A stretch of 64,000 nt of DNA from Agromyces intestinalis (GCF_008365295.1 NZ_CP043505.1:1302001-1366000); one strand, 5' to 3'; positions 43,389 to 52,053 are shown, counted from the stretch's first letter. Program-made: numbers and translations. Notes: generated by a model not told the origin, from the sequence alone.

Positions 43389-44815
43389 ACGCCGGTGTGG
43401 AAGTCGCCGGCGCGGGCGGCGACGTGGACGTTCTCGGGGCGGGCGAGGCCGAGCCGCTCGCGCAGCGTGAGGTCGCGGCCGGCGGCGGCGTCGGATGCCT
43501 CGTCGTCGACCTCGGGGAACACACCGAGCCGGCGGAGCTCTGGCACCACCCCGGTCGCGAACGCCTCGAACTGGGCGGGCTGCGTCGCGCTCAGCACGTT
43601 GAACCCGTCGACCGCCTCGGCGTCGGCCCAAGCGGCGAACTCGGCAGCGATCTCGGCCGCGCTGCCGACGACCATCGACGCGCTCACGGACGCCGCGGCC
43701 ACCAGGTGCCGCAGGGTCGGCGGTCGCTCGCCGCCGATCAGTCGCCCGGTGCGCTCGGTGACGATCTCGACGAGCTCCTGCCCGAGGGGCGTGAACCCGG
43801 CGACGAGGTCGGCGGTGATCGCACGGTCGGGGGTGAGCCCCGTCAGGTCGACCCCGACGACCCCCGCGAGGTGCGCGAGCGAGCGGTTCGCGGGGAACGC
43901 CGCCGGCGGGGCATCCGGCCAGTCCTCGGCGACCTGGATGAGCTCGCTCAGCCGGTCGGCGATCTGCTGAGCGTGCTCTCGCGTCTCGCCGACGATGGGC
44001 AGCACCGGGGCGATCACCTTGAGCGTGCGGTCGTCGCGCCCGGCCTCGAAGGCGAGGGCGCGCAGGTCTTCGCGGATCGCCGACGCCTGCTCGCGCCCCG
44101 ACACCGCCACGAGCGCGAGGTCGGCGTATTGCGCGGCGAACAGCAGCGAGCGCGGCGACGTGCCGGCGTGCACGATCGGCAGGTGGCCCTGCACCGGTCG
44201 AACGGCGTTGAGCGGACCGGTGACGCTCAGGTGCTCGCCATGGAAGTCGGTCGGGTGGAGCTTGTCGGGGTCGAGGTACACCCCGCCCTCGGCATCGGCG
44301 ACGATCGCGTCGTCCTCGAACGAGTCCCAGAGCCGGCGCAGCACCTGGTCGAACTCGACCGCCCGGTCGTAGCGCGCGTCGTTCGCGGCGTGGAAGTCGA
44401 GGCCGAAGTTCCCGGCGGCGCGCGCCTCGGCGCCCGTGACGAGGTTGAGCCCGGCACGGCCGCCGCTCAGCACGTCGATCGACGCGGTGGCTCGGGCGAG
44501 CGCGTAGGGGTCGGAGTAGGTGGTGTTCGCCGTGGCGATGAGCCCGATGCGCCGGGTGATGCCGGCGAGGAACGTGATCGCCGAGAGCGGGTCGATGCGG
44601 GCGACGAGGTACGGGTCGCGGTATTCGAGGTCGTGCCCCGTCGCGAGCCAGTCGCCGAAGAACAGGTAGTCGAGACCCGCCTGCTCGGCGACCTCGGCGG
44701 TACGGCGCAGCACCGCCGCGTCGCCGCGCGGGTCGCGGTGCGCACCCGGGTACCGCCACCCCGACGGGTAGGCGCCGATCGTGCGGACCATCGCACCGAT
44801 GATGAGTCGTGGCAT
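43376..44815 (-). CDS. LLM-class flavin-dependent monooxygenase, NtaA/SnaA/DszA type
   Basis: The 479-aa protein matches the FMNH2-dependent nitrilotriacetate monooxygenase family: AGLDYLFFGDWLATGHDLEYRDPYLVARIDPLSAITFLAGITRRIGLIATANTTYSDPYALARATASIDVLSGGRAGLNLVTGAEARAAGNFG and PIVHAGTSPRSLLFAAQYADLALV. Members oxidise organosulfur or amine compounds using reduced flavin from a separate reductase, which is not encoded nearby. GGAGGAGG is well placed before the ATG. The C-terminus FQA and stop codon are encoded by the end of the 84-nt element. Confidence 0.88.
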   Translation of the reverse strand: MPRLIIGAMVRTIGAYPSGWRYPGAHRDPRGDAAVLRRTAEVAEQAGLDYLFFGDWLATGHDLEYRDPYLVARIDPLSAITFLAGITRRIGLIATANTTYSDPYALARATASIDVLSGGRAGLNLVTGAEARAAGNFGLDFHAANDARYDRAVEFDQVLRRLWDSFEDDAIVADAEGGVYLDPDKLHPTDFHGEHLSVTGPLNAVRPVQGHLPIVHAGTSPRSLLFAAQYADLALVAVSGREQASAIREDLRALAFEAGRDDRTLKVIAPVLPIVGETREHAQQIADRLSELIQVAEDWPDAPPAAFPANRSLAHLAGVVGVDLTGLTPDRAITADLVAGFTPLGQELVEIVTERTGRLIGGERPPTLRHLVAAASVSASMVVGSAAEIAAEFAAWADAEAVDGFNVLSATQPAQFEAFATGVVPELRRLGVFPEVDDEASDAAAGRDLTLRERLGLARPENVHVAARAGDFHTGVFQA

Positions 44816-44879
44816 GGCTGACCTCCTCCGCCGAACGTAGGAAGCGGCATCCGCTTGCGCGACCCCCGCCCGTCACACG

Positions 44880-44935
44880 CGGGAACCCGACGCCATACGA
44901 CGTGACACGGCGTCATCCGACGCCATACCCGCGCG
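44880..44935. repeat. Short direct and inverted repeats upstream of the LLM gene
   Basis: CGACGCCATAC occurs twice (about 44889 and 44919), with GGCGTC between them as an inverted partner. It lies in the 219-bp divergent interval between the LLM gene and the ABC exporter. Function is unknown. Confidence 0.45.
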
Positions 44936-45006
44936 GGGTGCGACGATGCGCGGGTGGGGCGAGGCGATCGCCACGACCTGCCGGTGGGCGATGACCGCTT
45001 GCGGAA

Positions 45007-45024
45007 ATTCATCACGCGGTGAAT
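45007..45024. promoter_or_regulatory. Putative TetR operator over the exporter promoter
   Basis: ATTCATCACGCGGTGAAT is an 18-bp imperfect palindrome (seven of nine pairs). It runs into the -10-like AATAAT at 45022-45027, just before ATG 45035. The TetR gene at the end of the same operon is the likely binder. Confidence 0.55.
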
Positions 45025-45027
45025 AAT
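45022..45027 (+). promoter_or_regulatory. -10 box for the leaderless ABC-2 exporter operon
   Basis: AATAAT ends 7 nt before ATG 45035 and overlaps the palindrome by three bases. Confidence 0.45.
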
Positions 45028-45034
45028 CGCGGCC

Positions 45035-46177
45035 ATGCGCGCCGTGATGCTCAAGGAATTCCAGGAACTCCGCCGCGATCACCGCACTCTCGCGATGCTG
45101 ATCGTGCTGCCGATCCTGCTGCTGGTGATCTTCGGCTACGCCGCGAACTTCACCGTCGACACGTTGAAGGTGGTCGTCGTCGGCAGCGAGGCATCCGACG
45201 CCGAAGACCTGATCGGCGACAGCGACGACCTGAGCGACCACCTCGAGATCATCGACACCGATGCCGACGGCACCGCCGACGACGCCGAGGAGGCGCTGCG
45301 CGACGACCGCGCCGACGTCGCGATCGTCGCCGACGGCGGCGAGTGGCAGGTGCTCGTCGACGGCTCGAACCTGTTCGCCGCGCAGTCGGCGCTCACCCTG
45401 TTCGCCCAGGCGAAAGGGGCGTTCGCCCAGCAGGCCGCACAGGCCCAGGCGCAGGGGCAGCAGGCGGCCGTGCCGACCGTGGAGACCGAGGTGCTGTTCA
45501 ACCCCGACCTCACCACCTCGTGGGTGATGATCCCGGCGATCATCGGCCTCATCCTGACCTTCATCGGCACGGTCATCACGAGCATCGGCCTGGTGCGCGA
45601 GCGCGAGGCGGGCACCCTCGAGCAGCTCGCCGTGATGCCGCTGAAGGCGAGCGGGGTCATTCTCGGCAAGATCACGCCGTACTTCCTGCTCGCGAGCTTC
45701 GACATGGCGCTCATCACCGTGCTCGGCATCCTGCTGTTCGACGTGCCGTTCAACGGGTCGGTGCTCATCTTCATCGTCGGCGCCGCGCTGTTCCTGTTCG
45801 TCGTGCTCGGCATCGGCGTGCTCATCTCGTCGGTGTCGCAGACCACCGGTCAGGCGATCCAGCTCGCGCTCATGACGCTGCTGCCGCAGATCCTGCTGTC
45901 GGGCATGATCTTCCCGCTCGACGCGATGGCGGCCGGCGTGCGGTGGATCGGGTACCTGCTGCCGCTCACGTACTTCACGATGGTGTCGCAGGGGGTCATG
46001 ATCCGCGGCGCCGAGTGGGATGCGCTGTGGCTGCCGCTCACCGTGCTCGCCGTGATGGCGGTGGTGGTCTTCGGGCTCGCGGTGGTGCGGCTGCGGCGCA
46101 GCATCTCGCCGGTCGCGCCGCGCGCGAAGCGCGGCACGGACGTCGAGCACGGGCAGCACGCGAAGGCGGGTGCGTGA
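45035..46177 (+). CDS. ABC-2 exporter permease (YhhJ-like)
   Basis: The 380-aa membrane protein has one N-terminal helix (LAMLIVLPILLLVIFGYAANF), a large extracytoplasmic domain of about 130 residues, then five helices with the ABC-2 loop GLVREREAGTLEQLAVMPLKASGVILGKITPYFLL and the C-terminal ILLSGMIFPLDAMAAGVRWIGYLLPLTYF. It is the type seen in YhhJ/YbhR drug and toxin exporters. Its TGA overlaps the next ATG by one base. No periplasmic adaptor gene is present, as expected for a Gram-positive. Confidence 0.9.
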   Translation: MRAVMLKEFQELRRDHRTLAMLIVLPILLLVIFGYAANFTVDTLKVVVVGSEASDAEDLIGDSDDLSDHLEIIDTDADGTADDAEEALRDDRADVAIVADGGEWQVLVDGSNLFAAQSALTLFAQAKGAFAQQAAQAQAQGQQAAVPTVETEVLFNPDLTTSWVMIPAIIGLILTFIGTVITSIGLVREREAGTLEQLAVMPLKASGVILGKITPYFLLASFDMALITVLGILLFDVPFNGSVLIFIVGAALFLFVVLGIGVLISSVSQTTGQAIQLALMTLLPQILLSGMIFPLDAMAAGVRWIGYLLPLTYFTMVSQGVMIRGAEWDALWLPLTVLAVMAVVVFGLAVVRLRRSISPVAPRAKRGTDVEHGQHAKAGA

Positions 46178-48186
46178 TGCAGCGGCGGATGCCACGGGGC
46201 GGCGCCGGAGCGGCAGGCATCGCGGTCGACGGCGTCACGGTCGACTTCGGCGCGACGCGCGCGCTCGACGGGGTCTCGCTGGAGGTGCCGCGCGGCGAGG
46301 TGACCGCCGTGGTGGGCGGCGACGGCGCGGGCAAGTCGACGCTGCTGCGGGTGTTCGCGAACCGGGTGCGCCCCGGCACCGGATCGGTGTCGACCCTGCC
46401 TCGCGAGCACATCGGGTACCAGCCTGCGACCTCGGGCGTGTGGGCGAACCTCAGCGTCCGGCAGAACCTCGAGTTCGTCGGCCGGTCGTACGGCATGTCG
46501 GCACGTGACATCCGCTCGCGTGGAGGCGAACTGCTCGAACGCGCCGCCCTCGCCGACGCACGCGACCGCCTCGGCCGGGCGCTGTCGGGCGGCATGCGAC
46601 AGAAGCTCGGGTTCGTGCTCGCGATGCTGCACTCCCCCGAGCTGGTGCTGCTCGACGAACCGTCGACCGGGGTCGACCCGGTGAGCCGGGTCGAGCTGTG
46701 GCGGCTCATCTCGGGCATCGCGACCGACGGCACCGCGGTGCTGATGGCCACCACCTACCTCGACGAGGCGCAGCGCGCGGCGTCGGTGCTCGCCCTCGAC
46801 GGCGGGCGGGCCATCGCCGACGGCGCACCCGACGCGATCATCGCCGGGGTGCCGGGCACGATCGTGGAGCTGCCCGACGACGCTTCCGCGGGGCCCACGT
46901 CGTGGCGGCGAGGCATCCGGCGTCATGCGTGGGTGGCGCCCGGCGCGGCGGAGCCGGCCGACGGGACCCCGATCGAGGCGCCCGACCTCGAGGACGCGCT
47001 GATCGCGCTGACCGTCGCTTCCGCTTCCGCTGGTCGAGTAGCGCCGGAGCGCAGCGACGACGCACCCTCCGCTGGTCGAGTAGCGCCGGAACGCAGCGAC
47101 GACGCACCCTCCGCTGGTCGAGTAGCGCCGGAGCGCAGCGACGACGCGTATCGAGACCAACGCAACCAGCGCACCTCACGGGGTCTCGATACGCGTGCTC
47201 CTTCGTCGCTCGCTCCTCGACCAGCGGAAGGGGAACGTGCTCCTTCGTCGCTCGCTCCTCGACCAGCGGAAGGGGGCGCACCGGTCGCTGCGGCCCGCCA
47301 CGTCACCCGGCGGTTCGGCGGAGACTCCGCGGTCGACGACGTGTCGCTCGATGTGCGGCCCGGCGAGATCCTCGGCCTGATCGGGGCGAACGGCGCCGGC
47401 AAGACGACGTTCCTGCGCATGCTCATCGGACTCGAGCGCCCCGACGAGGGCGAGGTCAGGCTGTTCGGCACGCCGCCCGACGACGCCGCGCGCCGCCGCA
47501 TGGGGTACGTGCCGCAGGGGCTCGGGTTGTTCCGCACCATCACGGTCGCGCAGAACGCCGAGTTCGCGGCGCGGGTCTACGGCACCGGCCCCATCGCCCT
47601 GCCCCCGTCGCTCGCCGACGTGTCGGCTGCCGTCGTGAACGATATCGGGTTGGGCCGTCAGCGCCAGCTCGCGTTCGCGCTCGCACTGGGCCACGAGCCC
47701 GAGCTGCTCGTGCTCGACGAGCCGACGTCGGGCGTCGACCCGCTCGCGCGCGCCCGGCTCTGGGATGTCATCCACGAGCAGGCGTCCGCCGGGCGCGGCG
47801 TCATCGTCACCACGCACTACCTGCAGGAGGCCGAGCAGTGCACCAGGCTCGCGCTGATGGCGCACGGCCGGCTGCTCGGCGTCGGGTCGGTCGCCGATCT
47901 CACGTCGGGCACCTCCGCGGTACTGGTGCGATCGGATGCCTGGCAGCAGGCGTTCACCGCACTCGGCGACGCCGGGCTGCCGACGATGCTGAGCGGTCGT
48001 GACATCCGGGTCGCCGGCGTCCCAGGCGACCGGGTGCGCGAGGTGCTCGCTGCGGCGGATGTCGCGGCATCCGTCGACCCGGTCGAGCCCACCCTGGAGG
48101 AGACCATGGTGCTGCTCGACCGCGATGCCGCGGCGGCCGCCGCACCGGCCGGCGCATCCGCCGCACCCGGGGAGCACGCGGCGTGA
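46177..48186 (+). CDS. Fused tandem ABC ATPase, with repeat-derived linker
   Basis: The 669-aa protein carries two complete ATPase domains. Domain 1 (about residues 12-280) has Walker A GGDGAGKST, LSGGMRQKLGFVL and LVLLDEPSTGVDP. Domain 2 (about 370-620) has GANGAGKTT, a degenerate signature GLGRQRQLAFALALG and LLVLDEPTSGVDP. The second domain lacks the usual LSGG, so its site may be weak. Residues about 283-366 are encoded by an array of a dispersed repeat, giving SAGRVAPERSDDAP three times and then APSSLAPRPAEG twice. A tandem-ATPase plus YhhJ-type permease pair is known (RbbA/YhiH). It overlaps the TetR GTG. Confidence 0.88.
   Translation: MQRRMPRGGAGAAGIAVDGVTVDFGATRALDGVSLEVPRGEVTAVVGGDGAGKSTLLRVFANRVRPGTGSVSTLPREHIGYQPATSGVWANLSVRQNLEFVGRSYGMSARDIRSRGGELLERAALADARDRLGRALSGGMRQKLGFVLAMLHSPELVLLDEPSTGVDPVSRVELWRLISGIATDGTAVLMATTYLDEAQRAASVLALDGGRAIADGAPDAIIAGVPGTIVELPDDASAGPTSWRRGIRRHAWVAPGAAEPADGTPIEAPDLEDALIALTVASASAGRVAPERSDDAPSAGRVAPERSDDAPSAGRVAPERSDDAYRDQRNQRTSRGLDTRAPSSLAPRPAEGERAPSSLAPRPAEGGAPVAAARHVTRRFGGDSAVDDVSLDVRPGEILGLIGANGAGKTTFLRMLIGLERPDEGEVRLFGTPPDDAARRRMGYVPQGLGLFRTITVAQNAEFAARVYGTGPIALPPSLADVSAAVVNDIGLGRQRQLAFALALGHEPELLVLDEPTSGVDPLARARLWDVIHEQASAGRGVIVTTHYLQEAEQCTRLALMAHGRLLGVGSVADLTSGTSAVLVRSDAWQQAFTALGDAGLPTMLSGRDIRVAGVPGDRVREVLAAADVAASVDPVEPTLEETMVLLDRDAAAAAAPAGASAAPGEHAA
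47026..47270. repeat. Translated inverted repeat array in the tandem ABC ATPase gene
   Basis: Three 42-bp direct units starting TCCGCTGGTCGAGTAGCGCC (47026, 47068, 47110) end in GTATCGAGACC. After 23 bp comes the inverse GGTCTCGATACGC (47182-47194) and two units starting GTGCTCCTTCGTCGCTCGCT and ending CTCGACCAGCGG. Such GGTCTCGATAC/CTCGACCAGCGG repeats are typical intergenic elements of actinobacteria. Confidence 0.9.
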
Positions 48187-48776
48187 TCGGCCGCCGGCGC
48201 GGCGCATCGACGACCCGCGAAGACCTCATCGCCGCCGCGCGCGTCGAGTTCGCCGAGCACGGCATCGACGGCGCGACCACCCGTCGCATCGCCGCCCGCG
48301 CCGGTGTCGACCCCGCGATGATCGCGCACCACTTCGGTTCGAAGGACGGCCTGTGGCAAGCGGTGCTCGACCTGCCGCTCGACCCCGTGCAGGTGATCGC
48401 GCCGCTGCGCGACGTGCCGCCCGACGAGGCGGGGCGAGCCCTGCTGGCGACCCTGCTCGCCACGTGGGACTCGCCCAAGGGCACGGCGTTGCTCGCGGTG
48501 CTGCGCAGCGCGCTGCGCAATCCCGCGTTCGCGGCGCAGGCGCGCGAGTTCGTCGTGCACCGGGCGATTCTGCCCTTCGCACGCCGGGTCGCACCGGAAC
48601 CCGACGCCGCGCGCGCGGCCGAACGAGCCTCGCTCGTCGCGAGTCAGATCGGCGGGCTCGTGCTCGCGCGCTACGTGCTGCGGATCGAGCCGCTCGCGTC
48701 GGCCGATCACGCGTGGGTGATCGATCGCATCGGACCGACCCTGCAGCACTACCTCACGGGGCCGCTGCCCGACTGA
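48183..48776 (+). CDS. TetR/AcrR-family repressor
   Basis: The 197-aa protein has an N-terminal helix-turn-helix (TREDLIAAARVEFAEHGIDGATTRRIAARAGVDPAMIAHHFGSKDGLWQAVL) and an all-helical C-terminal ligand domain. GTG 48183 overlaps the ATPase stop (GTGA). As the last gene of the exporter operon it most likely represses the operon through the palindrome at 45007-45024 and responds to the exported compound. It converges on eda with a 10-bp gap. Confidence 0.88.
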   Translation: MIGRRRGASTTREDLIAAARVEFAEHGIDGATTRRIAARAGVDPAMIAHHFGSKDGLWQAVLDLPLDPVQVIAPLRDVPPDEAGRALLATLLATWDSPKGTALLAVLRSALRNPAFAAQAREFVVHRAILPFARRVAPEPDAARAAERASLVASQIGGLVLARYVLRIEPLASADHAWVIDRIGPTLQHYLTGPLPD

Positions 48777-48786
48777 ACGCCTCGCG

Positions 48787-49419
48787 TCAGCCGACCGAGC
48801 GCGACCGCAGCACCTCGGAGAGCCGCTCGAGCTGGCTCTCGTCTTCGAGTGCCGAGCCCACCGCCGCGACCCGAACGCCGGCGTCGAGGAACGCCTCGAC
48901 GTTGCTCGCGTCGAGCCCGCCGGTCGCGACGAACCGCACTTCGGGGAACGGCCCGCGTACGTGCCGGAACCAGTCGACGCCGAGCCATTGCGCCGGGAAC
49001 GCCTTCAGCCAGGTGAGCCCCATCGTGCGTGCCGCCTGCACCTCGCTGGGGGTCGCGACACCGGGCAGCAGGGGCACGCCGTGCGTCCGTGCGGCGTCGA
49101 CGATGCGCGGGTCGAACCCGGGCGACACCAGATACCGAGCACCGGCGGCTGCGGCTGCCTCGACCTGCTCGGCCGTCACGATGGTGCCGGCGCCGACGAT
49201 CTTGCCGCGCGCCTCGCCGAGCCGCACGAGCTCGCGCAGCGCCTGCTCGTCGTCGGGCGACTGCAGCGTCACCTCGACCGAGTCGATGCCGAGGTCCCAC
49301 GCGATGGTGGCGAGGCGCGCCGATCGTTCGACACCCATGCCCCGCAGGATCGCCATCAGCGGCGAGCCGGCGAAGGCTCCCTCGAACCAGCCGCCCCACT
49401 CGTTCCCTGTCGTGCTCAT
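48787..49419 (-). CDS. eda: KDPG/KHG aldolase
   Basis: This class I aldolase cleaves 2-keto-3-deoxy-6-phosphogluconate to pyruvate and glyceraldehyde-3-phosphate, the last step of the pathway encoded upstream. The 210 aa show AILRGMG, Glu49 in VEVTLQSP, VGAGTIVTAEQV, YLVSPGFD, LLPGVATPSEV, and the Schiff-base Lys139 in LKAFPAQWLG. The ATG overlaps the kinase stop (ATGA). Confidence 0.92.
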   Translation of the reverse strand: MSTTGNEWGGWFEGAFAGSPLMAILRGMGVERSARLATIAWDLGIDSVEVTLQSPDDEQALRELVRLGEARGKIVGAGTIVTAEQVEAAAAAGARYLVSPGFDPRIVDAARTHGVPLLPGVATPSEVQAARTMGLTWLKAFPAQWLGVDWFRHVRGPFPEVRFVATGGLDASNVEAFLDAGVRVAAVGSALEDESQLERLSEVLRSRSVG

Positions 49420-50420
49420 GCCCGTACCGCCTCCTCAGCGAAATCCCCGGTGGTCTGCAGCGTGATGCCCGCGCGGGCGTGGCCGGCGCGCAGCCGGTCG
49501 GTGAGCGGGGCCCCGGCCAGCATCGCGGCGAGGTATCCGCCCGCGAATGCATCGCCCGCACCGACCGCTTCGACGACCTCGATCACCGGCGACGGCACGA
49601 ATTCGACCGCGTCGCCGGCGAAGCCGGTCGCGCCGTGCTCGCCGTCCTTCACGATCAGCTCGGGCACCGTCGCGAACCGCTCGCGCACCGTCTCGACGGT
49701 CGCCGTGCCCCACAGCGCCTCGGCCTCATCGCGCCCGACGAACACGAGATGAGCCCGGCGCACGAGCGCGTCGAGTGCGACGGCCGCCGTCTCGGTCGAC
49801 CAGAGTGCCGCGCGGTGGTTCACGTCGAAGCTCACGAGCACGCCGGCCGCGCGGGCGCGGTCGATCAGGCGATCGAGGAACTCCGCCGCCGATGCCGAGA
49901 TCGCCGCGGTGATGCCCGATACGTGCAGCACGCGGATGCCGGCCAGGTCGACGGCGTCGGCATCGGCAGGCACGAGGTGCGCCGCGGCCGACCCGGCCCG
50001 GTAGTACCGCACGCCGCGACCCGGGTCCTTCACGTAGAGGCCGGTCGGATGCTCGGTGTCGAACTCGGCCCGCATTTCGACGCCGCGCTCGGCGAGCTGC
50101 CGAGCGATCCGACGCCCCAGCGCGTCGTCGCCGAGTCGGCTCCACCACGCCGCCCGACCGCCGAGGGCTGCGACGTGCGCGGCCACGTTCGACTCGGCGC
50201 CGCCCGCGTCGATGCGGAACCGCTCGGCCGCGTCGAGGGGCTCGGCGCGGTCGGGCGCGACCATCGCCATCGTCTCGCCGACGGCGAGGAGCTCGGCCGC
50301 GGGCTCGGCCGCGGTCTCAGCGGCGGGCTGGGCCGCACTTTCGCGCGCCGCAGGGCGGCCGGGCGCGGTGGTCGAGTCGGATGACTCGTCGGATGCGGGG
50401 ACAGGCACGACGGAGATCAT
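49416..50420 (-). CDS. kdgK: 2-keto-3-deoxygluconate kinase (PfkB family)
   Basis: This kinase phosphorylates KDG to KDPG with ATP. The 334-aa protein has ELLAVGETMAMVAPD, the PfkB signature 1 region IDAGGAESNVAAHVAALGGRAAWWSRLGDDALGRRI, and signature 2 VEAVGAGDAFAGGYLAAML with the catalytic Asp. About 40 N-terminal residues are disordered Ala/Glu/Pro; a later start is possible, but ATG 50420 overlaps the kduI stop neatly. Genes kduI and eda on each side make the substrate assignment strong. Confidence 0.9.
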   Translation of the reverse strand: MISVVPVPASDESSDSTTAPGRPAARESAAQPAAETAAEPAAELLAVGETMAMVAPDRAEPLDAAERFRIDAGGAESNVAAHVAALGGRAAWWSRLGDDALGRRIARQLAERGVEMRAEFDTEHPTGLYVKDPGRGVRYYRAGSAAAHLVPADADAVDLAGIRVLHVSGITAAISASAAEFLDRLIDRARAAGVLVSFDVNHRAALWSTETAAVALDALVRRAHLVFVGRDEAEALWGTATVETVRERFATVPELIVKDGEHGATGFAGDAVEFVPSPVIEVVEAVGAGDAFAGGYLAAMLAGAPLTDRLRAGHARAGITLQTTGDFAEEAVRA

Positions 50421-51241
50421 CTCAGATCGGTGACCGGTGCCGGGTCCATGTCGTCGAAGGACTGGTTCTCTCCGGCCATCGCCCAGATGAACGAGTAGGC
50501 CGCGGTGCCCACGCCCGAGTGCAACGACCAGCTCGGCGAGATGATCGCCTGGCGGTCGGCCACCACGAGGTGCCGGGTCTCGTCGCGCTCGCCGAGCAGG
50601 TGGATGACGCGGGAGTCCTCGGGTACGTCGAAGTACAGGTAGCACTCGGTGCGACGGTCGTGCGTGTGGGCGGGCATGGTGTTCCACATCGAACCCGGGT
50701 GCAGCTCGGTCACGCCCATCACGATCTGGCACGACTTCACGCCGTTCTCGTGGATGTACTGGTTGAGCGTGCGGCGGTTCGACGTGAGCTGATCGCCCAG
50801 TTCGCGCACGGTGCCCTCGCCGGGTGAGACGAGCGCGGCCGGATAGCTGGTGTGCGCGGGTGCGGAGAACAGATAGAACTGCGCGCCGGCGTCGGCGTCG
50901 GCGAAGACGACTTCGCGGATGCCGCGGCCGAGGTAGAGGCACGCGCCCTTGACGAGCGTGTACACCTCGCCGTCGGCGGTGACCGTGCCGGTGCCGCCGA
51001 CGTTGACGATGCCGACCTCGCGGTGCTCGAGGAAGAAGTCGCTGCGGATCTCGGGGTAGCCCGGCAGCGACAGCTCGGCGCCCGCCGGCACGACGCCGCC
51101 GAGCACGATGCGGTCGTGGTGCGTGTACACGACGCGGATCTCGCCCGGCACGAACAGCTCGGGCACGAGGTACTGGGCGCGCAGCTCCTCGGTGGTCATG
51201 CCGGGGATCTGCGCCGGGTTGGTCGCGTAACGCTGCTCCAT
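50417..51241 (-). CDS. kduI: 5-keto-4-deoxyuronate isomerase
   Basis: This cupin-fold zinc isomerase converts 5-keto-4-deoxyuronate (DKI) to 2,5-diketo-3-deoxygluconate. The 274 aa show MEQRYATNPAQIPGMTTEELRAQYLV, VYTHHDRIVLGGVVP, RRTLNQYIHENGVKSCQIVMGVTELHPGSMWNTMPAHTHDRRTECYLYFDV (the metal-ligand His/Glu cluster) and SPSWSLHSGVGTAAYSFIWAMAGENQ. ATG 51241 has AGGAGG five bases upstream, so earlier in-frame starts are rejected. Confidence 0.95.
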   Translation of the reverse strand: MEQRYATNPAQIPGMTTEELRAQYLVPELFVPGEIRVVYTHHDRIVLGGVVPAGAELSLPGYPEIRSDFFLEHREVGIVNVGGTGTVTADGEVYTLVKGACLYLGRGIREVVFADADAGAQFYLFSAPAHTSYPAALVSPGEGTVRELGDQLTSNRRTLNQYIHENGVKSCQIVMGVTELHPGSMWNTMPAHTHDRRTECYLYFDVPEDSRVIHLLGERDETRHLVVADRQAIISPSWSLHSGVGTAAYSFIWAMAGENQSFDDMDPAPVTDLR

Positions 51242-51288
51242 GGTTGCCTCCTGGGTCTTCGGGGTGTCGTGGGTCGATGTCGTCGGGG

Positions 51289-52053
51289 TCATCGGACGAG
51301 CCACCCTCCGTCGACCGGCAGCACCGTGCCGGTGACGTAGGCCGCGGCATCCGAGGCGAGGAAGACGAAGGCTCCCTGCAGATCGGCCGAGGTACCCCAG
51401 CGGCCGGCCGGGATGCGGGCGGCGATCGACGCCTCACGGTCGATGTCGGCGCGCAGCGCCGCCGTGTTGTCGGTCGCCATGTACCCGGGCGCGATCGCGT
51501 TGACGGTCACCCCCGAGGCGGCCCACTCGTTGGCGAGCGCCTTGGTGAGGCCGGCCACAGCGTGCTTCGACGCCGTGTAGCCGGGCACGAGGATGCCGCC
51601 CTGGAACGACAGCATCGAGGCGACGTTGATGATGCGGCCGCTGCCCTGCGCGATCATGCGGCGGCCGGCGGCCTGCGAGAGGTGGAAGACGGAATCGAGG
51701 TTGACGGCGAGCACCTCGTCCCAGTCGGCGGCCGGATGCTCCGCCGCGGGTGCGCGACGGATGGTGCCCGCGTTGTTCACGAGGATGTCGATGCGCCCGA
51801 GGGCCTCGACCACCTCGTCGATCGCGCCGTGCAGGTCGTCGGCGCCCGCGGTCGCGAAGTCGCGGCGGATGCGGTGCACGCGTCGCCCCAGCCCGGCGAT
51901 GTGCTCGGCGGTCTCGGTCGCGTCGCCGCGATCGACGAGCGCGACGTCGGCGCCCGCTTCGGCGAGCGCGACTGCCGCGCCCTGGCCGAGGCCGCGCGAC
52001 GAGCCCGTGACGACGGCGACGCGCCCGTCGAGTCGGAAGCGGTCGATGATCAT
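51289..52053 (-). CDS. kduD: 2-dehydro-3-deoxy-D-gluconate 5-dehydrogenase
   Basis: This short-chain dehydrogenase reduces 2,5-diketo-3-deoxygluconate to KDG. The 254 aa show the cofactor motif VTGSSRGLGQGAAVALAEAG, the NNAG motif in DILVNNAGTIRRAP, the catalytic Tyr-x3-Lys in VPGYTASKHAVAGLTKALANEWA, and a C-terminal VTGTVLPVDGGWLVR. The substrate follows from the adjacent kduI and kdgK. The ATG overlaps the FAH-family stop and has GGAGG upstream. Confidence 0.92.
   Translation of the reverse strand: MIIDRFRLDGRVAVVTGSSRGLGQGAAVALAEAGADVALVDRGDATETAEHIAGLGRRVHRIRRDFATAGADDLHGAIDEVVEALGRIDILVNNAGTIRRAPAAEHPAADWDEVLAVNLDSVFHLSQAAGRRMIAQGSGRIINVASMLSFQGGILVPGYTASKHAVAGLTKALANEWAASGVTVNAIAPGYMATDNTAALRADIDREASIAARIPAGRWGTSADLQGAFVFLASDAAAYVTGTVLPVDGGWLVR

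Noticed and set aside
47026..47270. Tandem direct repeats considered as a CRISPR array
   Set aside because: Units are contiguous without spacers, include an inverted half, and lie in frame in a coding gene; no cas genes are nearby.
45035..48776. TetR-ended ABC operon considered as a lantibiotic or RiPP cluster
   Set aside because: No precursor peptide, modification enzyme or peptidase is present; the genes fit a generic drug exporter.
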